Below, one piece after another: positions 8,351 through 18,404 of a stretch of DNA of 64,000 nucleotides (its first letter is position 1; every line of letters begins with the position of its first letter). The DNA is from Peribacillus frigoritolerans. Its GTDB lineage: Bacteria > Bacillota > Bacilli > Bacillales > DSM-1321. Position numbers and translations under genes: made by a program. The stretch spans positions 2,813,712 through 2,877,711 of the forward strand of contig NZ_KV440950.1 in the NCBI RefSeq assembly GCF_001636405.1, given 5' to 3'. The notes below the pieces were generated by a model that searched no databases, was not told the origin of the DNA, and worked only from the letters and a program-made list of their open reading frames with translations.

Positions 8351-9502
8351 TTATACAGGAAAACGTTCGCAATCTCCTACTTCAACCTCCAATCCAGGGT
8401 TAGCTGCATCTGTCAGAGCAATAGTAACAGTTGAAGTTGCACCAGTTATGAAAAGTGTAGCAGTATCTCCTAAAGGATCAGCATCAGCTAGAGTTAGTGT
8501 GAATGTCGCATTTTCTGGTACACCTCCGGCTGGTGTTATAACACCGGTGCCAGTTGCAGTAAGTCCAGTTACTAATCCAGTAACAGGATCAGTAACACAT
8601 GTAGGTTGCTCGAAGTCATTGGCTGTAAACGTGAAGCTTTGGTCAATATCAGCATCTGGCGTTCCAGGTGGAGTAGGAGAAGGGCCTAATGTATCGATGT
8701 AGGTAACTTGAATCCTGCTACCAGCAAGGGTACATTGGTCACAAACTAGGGCAGTCAAATCTAAGTTTCCTGTTGTTGGACCTCCTAGACCGTCCTCAAA
8801 TACAAGGATGGATGCTTCGCCACTAAAGTCTGCTGAACCTTGGCAGTCGCAGTTCAATGTCGGGAAGAAGGTTGGGCATTGTTGCGGGAATCGTGGTGTT
8901 GGGCACACGAACCCATCTTCTTGAATTGGGATGACAGGACGCGGTCCACAGAACTTAGCCTCGACCTCCAGCTTAACCTCAGCCTCAACTTGAACATCTT
9001 TACACATGGTCACATCAAGTACAACCATATCTCCAAGCATTTGATTTAAAACAACTGTACATTGAACATCGAAAATATTACAGTTGATTTCTGTTCCCTC
9101 TGGGAAACATAGGATTACTTCATCCATGAAACTAACAGGTACTACGAAATTACAACCTGGTAGTGGTTCTCCATTGCAAAAGAATTGAACGCGGATATGG
9201 ACATGGAAGGCAAGGGAAACAATTTGGGCGCCTGGAACACTTGGAATGTTAGCTGGAATGGCACCGATAAAATCACAGCTTCGTGTACCAACTACTTCCG
9301 AACAAGTAGCGGTTATGGTGTTACCATCATGACGTGCATCTTCAATTGCTGCAAAACATTCCTCAGGTATTTGAACTTTATTGCGATCACGATTTGTTAG
9401 AACAACCCAGTCATATACTTTTGTTACACGAATACATTCAGGTCCGATGGGGTTCGGTACCACTTGTCGGCCCTGAATAGATTTGACGTTCCTTTTTTTC
9501 AT
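8351..9502 (-). CDS. Cysteine-bearing beta-rich structural protein, probably spore surface
   Basis: The best start is ATG 9502; the frame also has TTG one codon upstream. The 383-aa product has no signal peptide. The N-terminus KSIQGRQVVPNPIGPECIRV and VYDWVVLTNRDRNKV belongs to a family I associate with spore-forming bacilli but cannot name. Residues about 60-200 are hydrophobic beta-type sequence with many cysteines (CSEVV, CDFIG, FFCNGEPLPGC, LCFPEG, INCNIFDVQC, CDCQGS). Residues about 210-383 are Thr/Gly/Ala/Asp-rich and low in Lys, as in exported or assembled surface layers. Disulfide-linked assembly in the spore coat or exosporium, which forms in the mother cell without a signal peptide, would fit. 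It is followed by its own terminator and faces the DUF1360 gene. Confidence 0.7.
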   Translation of the reverse strand: MKKRNVKSIQGRQVVPNPIGPECIRVTKVYDWVVLTNRDRNKVQIPEECFAAIEDARHDGNTITATCSEVVGTRSCDFIGAIPANIPSVPGAQIVSLAFHVHIRVQFFCNGEPLPGCNFVVPVSFMDEVILCFPEGTEINCNIFDVQCTVVLNQMLGDMVVLDVTMCKDVQVEAEVKLEVEAKFCGPRPVIPIQEDGFVCPTPRFPQQCPTFFPTLNCDCQGSADFSGEASILVFEDGLGGPTTGNLDLTALVCDQCTLAGSRIQVTYIDTLGPSPTPPGTPDADIDQSFTFTANDFEQPTCVTDPVTGLVTGLTATGTGVITPAGGVPENATFTLTLADADPLGDTATLFITGATSTVTIALTDAANPGLEVEVGDCERFPV

Positions 9503-9682
9503 CAAACATCTTTCCCTTCAGTATCAGGTTTTGAACACATTAACATACTATGGGGATATCTTTTTATGGGTACATTTTTCTTGGAAAATGGGCTAATAAA
9601 ATATTATGAATTTATAAATGTATATTTATATAATCAAAATCCAAATCATAAAATATGAAAAGAAAGATTAGGAGGTGAATAG

Positions 9683-10021
9683 GTGTTGGCTATTGAATGG
9701 CTTGATTTTTTTATTTTAATATTGGCTACCTTCCGGTTAACTCATTTAATCGTATTTGACGATATCACTTCATTCATCAGAAAACCTTTCTTGACTTCCA
9801 CCATCCAAGAAAATGCCTCTGGACAACTGGAGGAAATCATTGAAATAAAAGGATCGGGACTTCGTCATTTCATTGGTTCGCTTTTAAGTTGCTATTGGTG
9901 TGTAGGGTTTTGGTGTTCCCTCATTACTGTATTTATTTATTATTTTTTTCCTGCTGTTTTTCCGATCATAGTGGTCTTTGCTGTTGCTGGAGCTGCCGCT
10001 TTTATTGAATCTAAAACATGA
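9683..10021 (+). CDS. DUF1360 membrane protein (YngL-like)
   Basis: GTG 9683 follows GGAGGTGA by four bases; the next codon, TTG, is an alternative start. The 112-aa product has two hydrophobic segments (about 5-22 and 80-105) around the family signature LATFRLTHLIVFDDI and SLLSCYWCVGFWCS, whose CxxC is typical of DUF1360. B. subtilis YngL, a sporulation-expressed protein, belongs to this family. It is transcribed away from the cysteine-bearing protein gene, which suits a shared sporulation programme. Molecular function is unknown. Confidence 0.82.
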   Translation: MLAIEWLDFFILILATFRLTHLIVFDDITSFIRKPFLTSTIQENASGQLEEIIEIKGSGLRHFIGSLLSCYWCVGFWCSLITVFIYYFFPAVFPIIVVFAVAGAAAFIESKT

Positions 10022-10798
10022 AAGCATAATCGTGTAGGGTAAGGACAATTAAAAGCATAATGAACTTTATGTATCGATATTCAGACTAATAGTATATGCT
10101 GAACATCATAAAAGTGCTTCATAGACAGAGTGGCTAGGTTTTAGATGATAATCAACCTAAAAAGCTGTTGTGGATTGATAGCAAGTACGAGGGGCATTAC
10201 ATTTTATTATTAAGCATTAGGGAAGCTAATGATTGATTTAAATCCATTCGGTACGAATGGATTTTTTCTTATAATAATAGGAATTGAAATGGAAATATAA
10301 ATTGGAGTAAAACTTCATTAAAATACATGTCTCCCGATATGATGGGGGTGAGCCGCTTATTAGGCATATGATGCCGAAGAAATCTTTAGCTAGTTCGATC
10401 CGCTGAAAATAGGAATAAAACCCTATTCTTAGAACACAGTTTTTCCTGCAAAAAATGTTAGAACTCCCAATACAAAAGATGAAGATGGATTAATATGTAT
10501 GGGATTAAGCCAGGAAATGCTCAGGGAGGTACTTATCGCGACTTGAGTTTACTCGTCCTAAGGTGGCTGAGTTCTTATTAGAGGCATGAAGATAAATGAA
10601 GGCGAGTAAGCTAATGTAAACGCGTTTATAGAGATTATTCAAAAGTTGATAGCTTTTGGAGAGTATGTATCCGGAATAATTTATTTTCCATTTCTACAAT
10701 TCGGTATTCTTTCTTCAACGAATGGAGCAGGATAGTTCAAGTACAGTTATTGAAGGTTAGCGGATTTTAAGTGAATATAACGAATTGGAGGAGGATTA
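10022..10798. other. Long intergenic region with one terminator
   Basis: There is no open frame with a start and ribosome site in these 777 bp. A terminator sits at 10239-10270. Around 10505-10590 short frames read PGNAQGGTYRD and, in another frame, FTRPKVAEFLLEA. This might be a worn-out coding fragment, but I could not assign it. Confidence 0.5.
10239..10270 (+). terminator. Intrinsic terminator
   Basis: AATCCATTC, loop GGTAC and GAATGGATT form a nine-bp stem followed by TTTTTTCTT. It lies about 220 bp after the DUF1360 gene and is the first terminator downstream of it. Confidence 0.75.
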
Positions 10799-11785
10799 AT
10801 GAAAGCAATCGTGTACACCAAGTACGGTCCCCCTGACGTTCTTCATTTGAAAGAGGTAGAAAAACCGGATCCTAAGGAGAATGAAATACTGATAAAAGTA
10901 AAAGCGGCAACGGTAACAATGGGGGATATTCGGTCACGGAGCTTTACAGTTCCCCTCTCTGTTTGGCTGCCAGCTCGGATTATTATGGGATTAAGACGTC
11001 CCAAGAAAACCATATTGGGCTTGGAGTTATCTGGAGAAGTTGAGTCAGTGGGCAAAGATGTCAAGCTATTTAAAGCAGGTGACCAGATTTTTGCAGCTTC
11101 CCAAGTGGGCTATGGTGCTTATGCCGAGTATAAGTGCTTGCGTGAAGACGGGCCCGTTTCCATAAAACCTAATAATATATCTTTTGAGGAAGCCGCAGCC
11201 ATTCCAATCGGGGCACGTACAGCATTATTTTATCTTAGAAAAGCTAACGTTCAGAGTGGTCAAAAGGTTCTTGTCTATGGTGCTTCAGGGAGTGTAGGAA
11301 GTTATGCAGTACAAATTGCCAAGTATTTCGGAGCAAAAGTTACAGGGGTTTGCAGTACCGCGAATGTAGAATTGGTAAAATCTCTTGGAGCCGATAAGGT
11401 CATCGATTACACTTCAGAGGATTTTTCCAGAGATGGTAAGACCTATGATGTTATCTTTGAAGCGGTAAACAAGAGTCCGTTTTCAGCTTGTATGAAGTCG
11501 TTGAAGAAGGACGGAACCTATCTAAATGTCACAGTACCGGTACCAGGTGTTCGAATGCTATGGACTAAATTGACAACCGGCAAGAAGCTGATATTGAGTC
11601 AAAATTCACCAGAAACTCCCGAAGCTCTAAACGTCCTCAAGGAGCTTGTTGAAGCAGGGAAGTTAAAAGTGATCATTGACAGATGTTATGCGTTTGAAGA
11701 ATTAGTTCAAGCCCATAGGTATGTAGAGAAAGGACACAAGAAGGGAAATGTCGTAATAACTATGGAACATAATGGGGAATCCTGA
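10799..11785 (+). CDS. NAD(P)-dependent MDR oxidoreductase (quinone-reductase type)
   Basis: The 328-aa protein starts at ATG 10799 behind GGAGGAGG. It has the GroES-like N-terminal domain of medium-chain dehydrogenases ([38 protein letters not shown]) and a Rossmann domain with [20 protein letters not shown]. The structural and catalytic zinc-binding cysteines of alcohol dehydrogenases are absent, placing it in the zinc-free quinone oxidoreductase group. These enzymes reduce quinones or alpha,beta-unsaturated carbonyls with NAD(P)H in the cytosol. It stands alone between non-coding stretches. The substrate cannot be predicted. Confidence 0.88.
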   Translation: MKAIVYTKYGPPDVLHLKEVEKPDPKENEILIKVKAATVTMGDIRSRSFTVPLSVWLPARIIMGLRRPKKTILGLELSGEVESVGKDVKLFKAGDQIFAASQVGYGAYAEYKCLREDGPVSIKPNNISFEEAAAIPIGARTALFYLRKANVQSGQKVLVYGASGSVGSYAVQIAKYFGAKVTGVCSTANVELVKSLGADKVIDYTSEDFSRDGKTYDVIFEAVNKSPFSACMKSLKKDGTYLNVTVPVPGVRMLWTKLTTGKKLILSQNSPETPEALNVLKELVEAGKLKVIIDRCYAFEELVQAHRYVEKGHKKGNVVITMEHNGES

Positions 11786-11932
11786 TGGGTGAAACAACGA
11801 AGCCCTTAAAAAGATAAGGGGTGTGTTCTTAATTATAAGGCAGCCGGTTTAAATGGAAGTATTGGGTACGGGTGTTATTGAGGTGCGCCGCTGGTACGAT
11901 ATAGATCTAATTATAGCAAAGGGAGTGGAAAA

Positions 11933-12457
11933 ATGTTTCCGATTTTAGAAACAAAGCGGTTGGTCTTGAGAGAATTGGTTGAAGGTGATGCAGCAGATCT
12001 ATTAAAATGTTTTTCCAATCCAGATGTATTAAGATATTATGGGCAAACTCCATTAACAAATACAGATCAGGTGAAGCAAATCATTAGGAATTTTTCAAAG
12101 AGTTACGGAGAAAAACATGGAATTAAATGGGGAATTGAATGGAAAGGAAAGGAGGGCATTATTGGAACGATTGGATTTCAAGAATGGTCTCATGAACATA
12201 AAAGGGCAGAACTGAGCTATGCACTTTTCCCAAAATATTGGGGTAACGGTTATGCAACAGAAGCTGTCAGTAAAGTGATTTCTTATGGTTTTAAAGAGCT
12301 TGAATTAACGCGTATTGGAGCAATTGTTTTTATTGAAAATAAAGCATCCAACAAATTGTTGATCAATTTAGGTTTCAAAAAGGAAGGGATATTAAGAAAT
12401 TATATGTACCAAAATGATGTTTCATTTGATACTAATCTATACTCTCTTTTACTGTAA
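11933..12457 (+). CDS. GNAT N-acetyltransferase (RimJ/RimL type)
   Basis: The 174-aa protein begins at ATG 11933 behind GGGAGTGG. It opens with the RimJ/RimL hallmark ILETKRLVLRELVEGDA and carries the acetyl-CoA loop region ALFPKYWGNGYATEAVSKVI and the closing NKASNKLLINLGFKKEGILR. Members acetylate ribosomal-protein N-termini, amino groups of small molecules or antibiotics. There are no operon partners: the next gene lies about 190 bp downstream. The acceptor is unknown. Confidence 0.9.
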   Translation: MFPILETKRLVLRELVEGDAADLLKCFSNPDVLRYYGQTPLTNTDQVKQIIRNFSKSYGEKHGIKWGIEWKGKEGIIGTIGFQEWSHEHKRAELSYALFPKYWGNGYATEAVSKVISYGFKELELTRIGAIVFIENKASNKLLINLGFKKEGILRNYMYQNDVSFDTNLYSLLL

Positions 12458-12651
12458 ATCCTTGATGGTATGCCAATGAATATTGAAAGGTTCACAGACA
12501 AAAAAGTGGGGGATGATACCTGTTTTACGGGAATCAATAAATGAATATTCAGATATATATTTAAAAATTCATTGTTTTCCTGTAAGATAACAATATATAA
12601 AAAACCTGTCGATTTGTCGATTACTTAGAAAACGTGAGGAAAATAGAAATT

Positions 12652-13212
12652 ATGGAATTCGAAAAAAGTGTTGAAAAAAGTTGGAGCAATCAACAAAACA
12701 TTGCTCTAACAGCATATTTAAAGAAAATGAAGGGTGAAGCTAGGGAAAAGGATAGAATTGATTATATCGATTCCTTTGTTTCAGCTATGGGTGGGCTCAT
12801 TGCTATAATCATTATTAGTTTTATAGCTGTCTATTTAGGGTATCCGATGGCATTAGCTCCTCTTGGGGCGAGCTGTGTCATTGTTTTTGGTGCGCATAAA
12901 AGTCTCTTGTCACAACCCCGTAATGTTATTGGAGGACATATTATCTCTACTACAATAGCTCTTATCATTTGGAGCATCTTTGGTAAAAGCTTATTCATTA
13001 TCGGTCTCGTATTGGCCATTGTATTAATTATAATGACTTTTACAAAAACTGTTCACCCGCCCGCAGCAGCTAGTGCTCTTGTTTCGATCAATTCCCAAGC
13101 CGGTTGGGGATTCCTGACTTCAATTGTAATAGGCACTTTATTATTAGTTTTTATATCGATGATTTATAATAATTTATTTCAAACAAGACAATATCCAAAA
13201 CACTGGTTATGA
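12652..13212 (+). CDS. HPP family integral membrane protein
   Basis: The frame opens at GTG 12634, but GTGAGGA there is more likely the ribosome site for ATG 12652 (11 bases further), giving 186 aa. After a hydrophilic 40-residue start come four or five hydrophobic helices with the family signatures PLGASCVIVFGA, QPRNVIGGH and TVHPPAAASAL; the last contains the HPP motif. HPP proteins lie in the cytoplasmic membrane, and some plant and cyanobacterial members carry nitrite. Transport of a small anion is possible but not shown. An imperfect inverted repeat (TTACGGGAA to TTCCTGTAA, about 12522-12590) precedes the gene and may be regulatory. Confidence 0.85.
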   Translation: MEFEKSVEKSWSNQQNIALTAYLKKMKGEAREKDRIDYIDSFVSAMGGLIAIIIISFIAVYLGYPMALAPLGASCVIVFGAHKSLLSQPRNVIGGHIISTTIALIIWSIFGKSLFIIGLVLAIVLIIMTFTKTVHPPAAASALVSINSQAGWGFLTSIVIGTLLLVFISMIYNNLFQTRQYPKHWL

Positions 13213-13419
13213 AAATTTATATCACATGCTTTTATGTGACTGTTTTGGCTCATCCTTTATTGTTCTAACTGCCTTACTTCAATAAGCGGGGAGCTGCTTT
13301 TTCTTACTCTAAGAGTTAAAAACCTTACTTACCATCTTATTACATAAAAGTAAAGTATGATAATGATTTACTAAAGCTTGATGGGCAGTGGTAAAATCCC
13401 AGTAAAAAGGTGAATGTTC

Positions 13420-15738
13420 ATGTCTGGAACAGTAATAGAAGATTCTTATCAAATCAGTTTGCAAAATATTCGCCATCACTCTCAGCATATCCATTTAGGA
13501 ATTGAAATTCTTTTCGTAATCCGGGGAGAAGTCGAGGTTATGGTCAATCAAGATTTCTGGCATTTGGCGGAAAATGATCTCCTGCTAATTAATGCCAATG
13601 ATGTCCATTCCGTAAAGGGGCATGAAGACAATGTGGTTCTATTGCTGCAAATTCCCCTTAATTCCATCGAGCAGCATTATCAGGATATTCATATGTGTTA
13701 TTTTGACTGCCATTCATCCAAAGAGGATAATGGGTTATATCTTCTTTTTGATCAAATCCGTCAACTCTTGGCTGAGATTTTAATCGCACATTACCAAGAG
13801 CAGGACGGAAGTGTACTTGAAATCAACAGCCTGATATACAAGCTAGTTACACTCCTTATCCGGAATTTCAAAACCACACATCTCGGTCACAATCGATTTA
13901 TTGAAATGAAGGATGATAGAATTAGGGACATCCTTACTTTTATTGAAAAAAATTATCACAAACAGATGTCTTTGGAAGAGATTGCCAAACGGCAATATTT
14001 ATCACTATACTATTTGTCCCGTTATTTCAAGCAGGCTGTTGGTGTCAGTTTTTCACAATATGTAAAGCAAACCCGTTTGAAATCAGCTGTTCATGAGCTA
14101 TTATATACCGATCATAACATCATGAAAGTCTCGTTAAATAATGGTTTTCCTAATGTGAAAGCTTTTAACAAGGCTTTTAAGGAAATGTACAATCAAACAC
14201 CTGCCGAATATCGAGGTCTTCATAAAAAAGAACCTTTCCAGGAAATAAATAATATAGGCGAACAATATACCTTGGTGAATTCACCGCACTTTTTAATTGA
14301 ATTGAGCAAGTATATTTCGCAAAAGGACCGAAATGTTACGGTGAAAGAATCGGGGGTTTCGACGGTACATATCAACCTCCCGGAAGAACCTGTTCTTGTC
14401 CGGGATAAAGCCCAGCGATTACTGGTGATGGGACAGCTGGAATATGCCTTAAATGATGAGGTCCAAGCTGAATTAAAGCTAATTCAGGAGCAGCTTCATT
14501 TTGAATATGCCTATTTCACGAACCTATTTTCCCCCTCGTTTACGATAATGGACCCGCTTTTGCAAATAGGGGGGCCGTATTATAAGATTGATGCGTTATT
14601 TAACGAGTTTCAAAGACTGGGTTTAATTCCATTCATTAGTGTGGAATTTGAAAAGGAAGTCGTAAGCTGTCCGGATTATATAAAGATGTTAGATGAATTT
14701 TTACAGCATTCTGTCAGTTATTTTGGCGATGCCTATGTCGGGAAATGGCAATTTGAATTGGTTTTCTCCGAGTGGGATCAAAAAGCCCGGAGTTTTTATC
14801 AACAATACTTTCAAACTGTCAAAAGGAGGGCTTCCACCGCAAAAGTCGGAGTTCATGTGCCATTTTCCTTAGAAAAAGGTTTATCAGTCCCTGTTACTGA
14901 ATTTTTAAAGCAAATGGACCAAATTGATCTGGTGTGCTTTAGCTGCAATCCAAATGAACAAGTTGACTTTACCGATATGGATAACAGTTCCTTTAAGGGT
15001 GTAAAGAATCATATAAAGAAATCGTGTATGGAATTAAAGGCGAACCTTTCGTCAGCTGGCTTGGCTGGCACACCCATTTACCTGACAAACTGGAATACAC
15101 TATACGGTAATACAGTAAATTTAAGCGGAACTTTTTTTCGATCAGCTCTCATTTTTAAAGATATGCTCGATGTTATAAAAGAGATTTCCGGTTTGGGATT
15201 CTGGATTGATACCCATTCGTTAGAAAAAAGTAATATGGATAACGAAGATATTGCTATGAATGGAATTGCCCTGCTTTATTATTATCAAATAAAACGTCCG
15301 GCGTTTTTTAACATCCAATTAATTGCGAAAATTGGACTGGAGATTTTAGCTGAAGGGGAGGACTTTGTACTGACGAAGGGGAAACAAGGGTACCAATTAG
15401 CAATTTATAACAATTCCTATGTTAATCCCACTTATTCTGTAGAAAGTTTCTTTTTGAGCTCATTAACAAAGGAAAAGAAAATCATGATTTCAGGGTTGCC
15501 TTCTGGCACTTATCAAATTCGCAAATACATTCTCGATAGAAATAACGGTGCTTTTTACTTTAATTGGCTCAATCTCAACCAACAGTATATCTATGATCAA
15601 GAGATCATTACGTATCTTAAGCAGCGAGCCTATCCAGATTTGCAAATCTATGAGGAAAACATTGAATCGGAGCTCTTAGTGCAATCCACCTTGACGTTAA
15701 ACGCCATTCATCTCTTTGAAATTAGGCCATTAGGTTAA
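13420..15738 (+). CDS. AraC-family regulator with C-terminal GH39-like domain
   Basis: AAAAGG precedes two ATGs (13414 and 13420); the second has better spacing and gives 772 aa. Residues about 1-120 form a cupin-like sensor (HIHLGIEILFVIRGEVEV). About 165-265 is an AraC DNA-binding domain with two helix-turn-helix units (MSLEEIAKRQYLSLYYLSRY; YNQTPAEYRGLH). The remaining 500 residues follow the layout of GH39 beta-xylosidases, including LGLIPFISVEFE and GLGFWIDTHSLEKSN. The acid/base NEP motif of active GH39 enzymes is not obvious (FELVFSEWD lies in its place), so this part may be a carbohydrate sensor. The MFS-M20-serine lyase genes follow and are its probable targets. Confidence 0.85.
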   Translation: MSGTVIEDSYQISLQNIRHHSQHIHLGIEILFVIRGEVEVMVNQDFWHLAENDLLLINANDVHSVKGHEDNVVLLLQIPLNSIEQHYQDIHMCYFDCHSSKEDNGLYLLFDQIRQLLAEILIAHYQEQDGSVLEINSLIYKLVTLLIRNFKTTHLGHNRFIEMKDDRIRDILTFIEKNYHKQMSLEEIAKRQYLSLYYLSRYFKQAVGVSFSQYVKQTRLKSAVHELLYTDHNIMKVSLNNGFPNVKAFNKAFKEMYNQTPAEYRGLHKKEPFQEINNIGEQYTLVNSPHFLIELSKYISQKDRNVTVKESGVSTVHINLPEEPVLVRDKAQRLLVMGQLEYALNDEVQAELKLIQEQLHFEYAYFTNLFSPSFTIMDPLLQIGGPYYKIDALFNEFQRLGLIPFISVEFEKEVVSCPDYIKMLDEFLQHSVSYFGDAYVGKWQFELVFSEWDQKARSFYQQYFQTVKRRASTAKVGVHVPFSLEKGLSVPVTEFLKQMDQIDLVCFSCNPNEQVDFTDMDNSSFKGVKNHIKKSCMELKANLSSAGLAGTPIYLTNWNTLYGNTVNLSGTFFRSALIFKDMLDVIKEISGLGFWIDTHSLEKSNMDNEDIAMNGIALLYYYQIKRPAFFNIQLIAKIGLEILAEGEDFVLTKGKQGYQLAIYNNSYVNPTYSVESFFLSSLTKEKKIMISGLPSGTYQIRKYILDRNNGAFYFNWLNLNQQYIYDQEIITYLKQRAYPDLQIYEENIESELLVQSTLTLNAIHLFEIRPLG

Positions 15739-15757
15739 AACTTAATGGTCTTTTTTT
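15727..15757 (+). terminator. Terminator of the AraC-GH39 gene
   Basis: CCATTA and TAATGG form a short stem overlapping the end of the coding frame and are followed by TCTTTTTTT. Confidence 0.65.
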
Positions 15758-15859
15758 GTTGTTTGGTTAAGCGAAGTTATGAAAAAGGGCAAATGAAGGG
15801 AGATGTTTTCGACAATGATTGGAATGTTTTCAATACTTTAAAAATTTATAATGAAGACA

Positions 15860-15873
15860 AGAAAGCGATTACA
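15860..15873 (+). promoter_or_regulatory. cre-like CcpA site before the MFS gene
   Basis: AGAAAGCGATTACA differs at one position from the cre pattern TGNAANCGNWNNCA and lies 27 bp before the MFS start. It suggests carbon catabolite repression of the MFS-M20-serine lyase unit. Confidence 0.5.
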
Positions 15874-15900
15874 TAAATATTAATTCGGAGGTAGCCTTTT

Positions 15901-17136
15901 ATGTCTGTTTCTCAAGGAACGATTAAGAAGCAAAGCGATGCAAAACTTTCGGTATCAAAGGAAAAGAATACCGGTGGGGTTTTGTTGACTACAGCTTTAA
16001 TGGCTGGTTATTCCATGATTTACATGGACAAAAACATGATTTCGACTGCAATTATCCCAATTGCGGAACAATTCCATCTAACAACAAGTCAAACCGGTTT
16101 GATCATGAGCTTATTTTTCTTGGGTTATTCGTTAATGCAGATACCTGGGGGATGGCTGGCAGATAGGATTGGATATAAAAAGGTATTAATGCTTTCGCTT
16201 TCGCTCATTACGATATTTTCATTTGCATTTGGCCTTGCTGGAAGCTTATTGATGTTTATTTTGATTCGTTTCTTGGCTGGTATTGGCCATGCAGGCTATC
16301 CTCCAAGCTGTTCAAAAGGAATCGCCGAAAATTTCCCGAAAACAAGACGGACTTTTATTCAATCGCTCATTTTGTCAACGAGTGGAATTGGCGGAATTTT
16401 TGCTTTTGTAATCGGGGCACGGCTGATTGACTTAAATTGGCACTATGCCTACTATGCACTGGGGACATTTTTTGCCATTGCGTTACTTATGGTTGCTTTA
16501 TTGGTGCCTAATAGCCAACCAACTGCCAAAACGAAGATTGAAAAGAAACAAGTTAGTTTTAAGTCAGTGATTTCCAATCGAAATGTAATTATTTTATTCG
16601 TCGCCATGCTGCTGGCGAATGTGGCTTTTTATGGAAATATGTCATGGCTGCCAACTTTCCTAAAGACAAAGTTTGCACTATCCATAAGTACGGTTGGGAT
16701 AATCCTGGCAGTGAACGCTATTGGAGGAACGTTAGCCTCCATATTTGCGGGAGTATTATTAACAAAATATTTTGCTGGCAAGGAAAAGTTACTGCTAATG
16801 TGCTGTTCTGTACTTTCATCCTTGTTGTTTCTTGGTTTAGTATACTCAAATTCCTTGGCCCTTTCCATTGCTTTCTTATATGTGCTTACCTTTTTATTAA
16901 CGACGATCTTTGTGGGGATTTTCTCATGGCCGCACAAAATTTTGCCTGAGAATGTAATTGGTTCATCTATTGGAATCGTCAATACAGGGGGAACATTTGG
17001 GGGTTTTATTGCCCCAATGGCATTCGGTGCTTTAATTTCCATGGCAGGTGGCTCGTTTTCCATCGTATTTATCACCTTGGCAATAGCCGTTGTAATATGC
17101 GGTCTAGTGTTACTTACCGTTAAAACTGAAAAATAA
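15901..17136 (+). CDS. MFS transporter
   Basis: ATG 15901 follows CGGAGGTAG. The 411-aa protein has 12 predicted hydrophobic segments, with the MFS signature GGWLADRIGYKKVLML in the loop after the second helix and MIYMDKNMISTAIIPI in the first helix, resembling anion:cation symporters. The next gene, an M20 amidohydrolase, starts 14 bp later, so the pair is likely one operon importing and hydrolysing an N-acylated or amide compound. The substrate cannot be read from the sequence. Confidence 0.9.
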   Translation: MSVSQGTIKKQSDAKLSVSKEKNTGGVLLTTALMAGYSMIYMDKNMISTAIIPIAEQFHLTTSQTGLIMSLFFLGYSLMQIPGGWLADRIGYKKVLMLSLSLITIFSFAFGLAGSLLMFILIRFLAGIGHAGYPPSCSKGIAENFPKTRRTFIQSLILSTSGIGGIFAFVIGARLIDLNWHYAYYALGTFFAIALLMVALLVPNSQPTAKTKIEKKQVSFKSVISNRNVIILFVAMLLANVAFYGNMSWLPTFLKTKFALSISTVGIILAVNAIGGTLASIFAGVLLTKYFAGKEKLLLMCCSVLSSLLFLGLVYSNSLALSIAFLYVLTFLLTTIFVGIFSWPHKILPENVIGSSIGIVNTGGTFGGFIAPMAFGALISMAGGSFSIVFITLAIAVVICGLVLLTVKTEK

Positions 17137-17150
17137 TTGGAGGGAAAAAG

Positions 17151-18332
17151 ATGTTAGATCAATTATTGCAAAAGCTTGATGAGAAAAAAGAAAGAATGAT
17201 AGAAATTCGCAGATATCTCCATCAACATCCTGAATTATCTTTTAAAGAAGAAAAAACGGCTCAATACATTGCTGATTTTTATAAAGATAAGAGTGTAATG
17301 ATACGGACAAATGTTGGCGGATATGGAGTGGTTGTGATAATCGAGGGCGGACTCCCTGGTAAAACAGTTGCCCTGCGTGCCGATTTTGATGGACTGCCAA
17401 TTATGGAAGAAGCAGATGTACCATTTAAATCGAGCAATCCAGGTGTTATGCATGCATGCGGTCATGATGGGCACACTGCCTATTTAATGATTTTAGCCGA
17501 AGCATTAATCGAAATGAAAGACCAATTAAGAGGAAACGTCGTTATCTTGCATCAGCCTGCTGAAGAAACGCCTCCAGGTGGTGCAATTGCCATGATTGAA
17601 GATGGATGTTTAGAAGGTGTGGATAGTATTTTCGGTATTCACCTCATGTCCCTATCGGTGACTGGGGAAGTCTGTTATCGTGCTGGAGAAATGCAGGCCG
17701 GGCGCTCGTATTTCAAAGTGAAAATCCAAGGAAAAGGCGGACATGGTTCGATGCCGCATACAAGCAATGACAGTATTGTCGCAGCAAGCCATTTTGTTGT
17801 AGCAGCCCAGACGATCGTCAGTCGCCGAATCAATCCTTTTGATATGGCGACAGTAACGATCGGCTCGTTTGATGGCAAGGGATCATTTAATGTTATAAAG
17901 GACAGCGTGGAACTTGAAGGAGACGTTAGAACCATGTCAAGTGAAGTTCGTGCTACAGTGGAAATGGAATTCAAGCGAATATTAGCGGGGCTTGCTCAAG
18001 AATTTGATATTACCTATGACTTAATATACTCACATGATTACCCTGTTTTAGTTAATGATAAAGCCATGACGGAACTGGTTGTAAACGGGATTGAAAAGGC
18101 CGGAATTCCTGAAATTAAAGCGTTAGTGGAAACGCCGCCAATGTCGGGATCGGAGGATTTTGCATACTATTTGCAGAAGATTCCAGGCAGTATGTTTTAT
18201 GTTGGCGCAAAGCCGGATGTTGGTCCGGTTTATCCACACCATCATCCTAAATTCGTCATTAATGAAGACAGCTTGATCATCGCGGCAAAAGCAATGGCAG
18301 CTGTTGTTGCAGAATATTTTGTACAGAAATAA
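17151..18332 (+). CDS. M20 family amidohydrolase
   Basis: The 393-aa protein starts at ATG 17151 after GGAGGGAAAA. It has the M20D metal-binding pattern: RRYLHQHPELSFKEEKTAQY, VALRADFDGLPI, VMHACGHDGHTAYLM, HQPAEETPPGGA (catalytic Glu-Glu), then the lid-domain KGGHGSMPHTSNDSI and the C-terminal METAL site segment PPMSGSEDFAYYL. Relatives cleave N-acyl amino acids, hippurate or indole-acetyl conjugates. It sits between an MFS importer and L-serine ammonia-lyase, which makes release of serine or a related amino acid from a conjugate an attractive but unproven role. Confidence 0.92.
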   Translation: MLDQLLQKLDEKKERMIEIRRYLHQHPELSFKEEKTAQYIADFYKDKSVMIRTNVGGYGVVVIIEGGLPGKTVALRADFDGLPIMEEADVPFKSSNPGVMHACGHDGHTAYLMILAEALIEMKDQLRGNVVILHQPAEETPPGGAIAMIEDGCLEGVDSIFGIHLMSLSVTGEVCYRAGEMQAGRSYFKVKIQGKGGHGSMPHTSNDSIVAASHFVVAAQTIVSRRINPFDMATVTIGSFDGKGSFNVIKDSVELEGDVRTMSSEVRATVEMEFKRILAGLAQEFDITYDLIYSHDYPVLVNDKAMTELVVNGIEKAGIPEIKALVETPPMSGSEDFAYYLQKIPGSMFYVGAKPDVGPVYPHHHPKFVINEDSLIIAAKAMAAVVAEYFVQK

Positions 18333-18404
18333 ACAAAAGGAAAAAAGGGGGATGGTTCTTATGCTTGCGGCGTGGGGACCTTCTTCTTATAAAGGAGTGA
18401 TCGG

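Noticed and set aside
8231-9658. Plus-strand frames opposite the cysteine-bearing protein gene
   Set aside because: Their composition mirrors the antisense of a convincing gene; no ribosome sites or domains are seen.
10490-10600. Possible coding relic reading PGNAQGGTYRD and FTRPKVAEFLLEA
   Set aside because: It needs a frameshift, has no start or ribosome site, and no family could be recognised.
12500-12640. Structured leader before the HPP gene as a riboswitch
   Set aside because: There is only an imperfect inverted repeat; no conserved riboswitch core could be identified.
16629-17075. Frames on both strands within the MFS gene
   Set aside because: They are shadows of the membrane-protein coding sequence.
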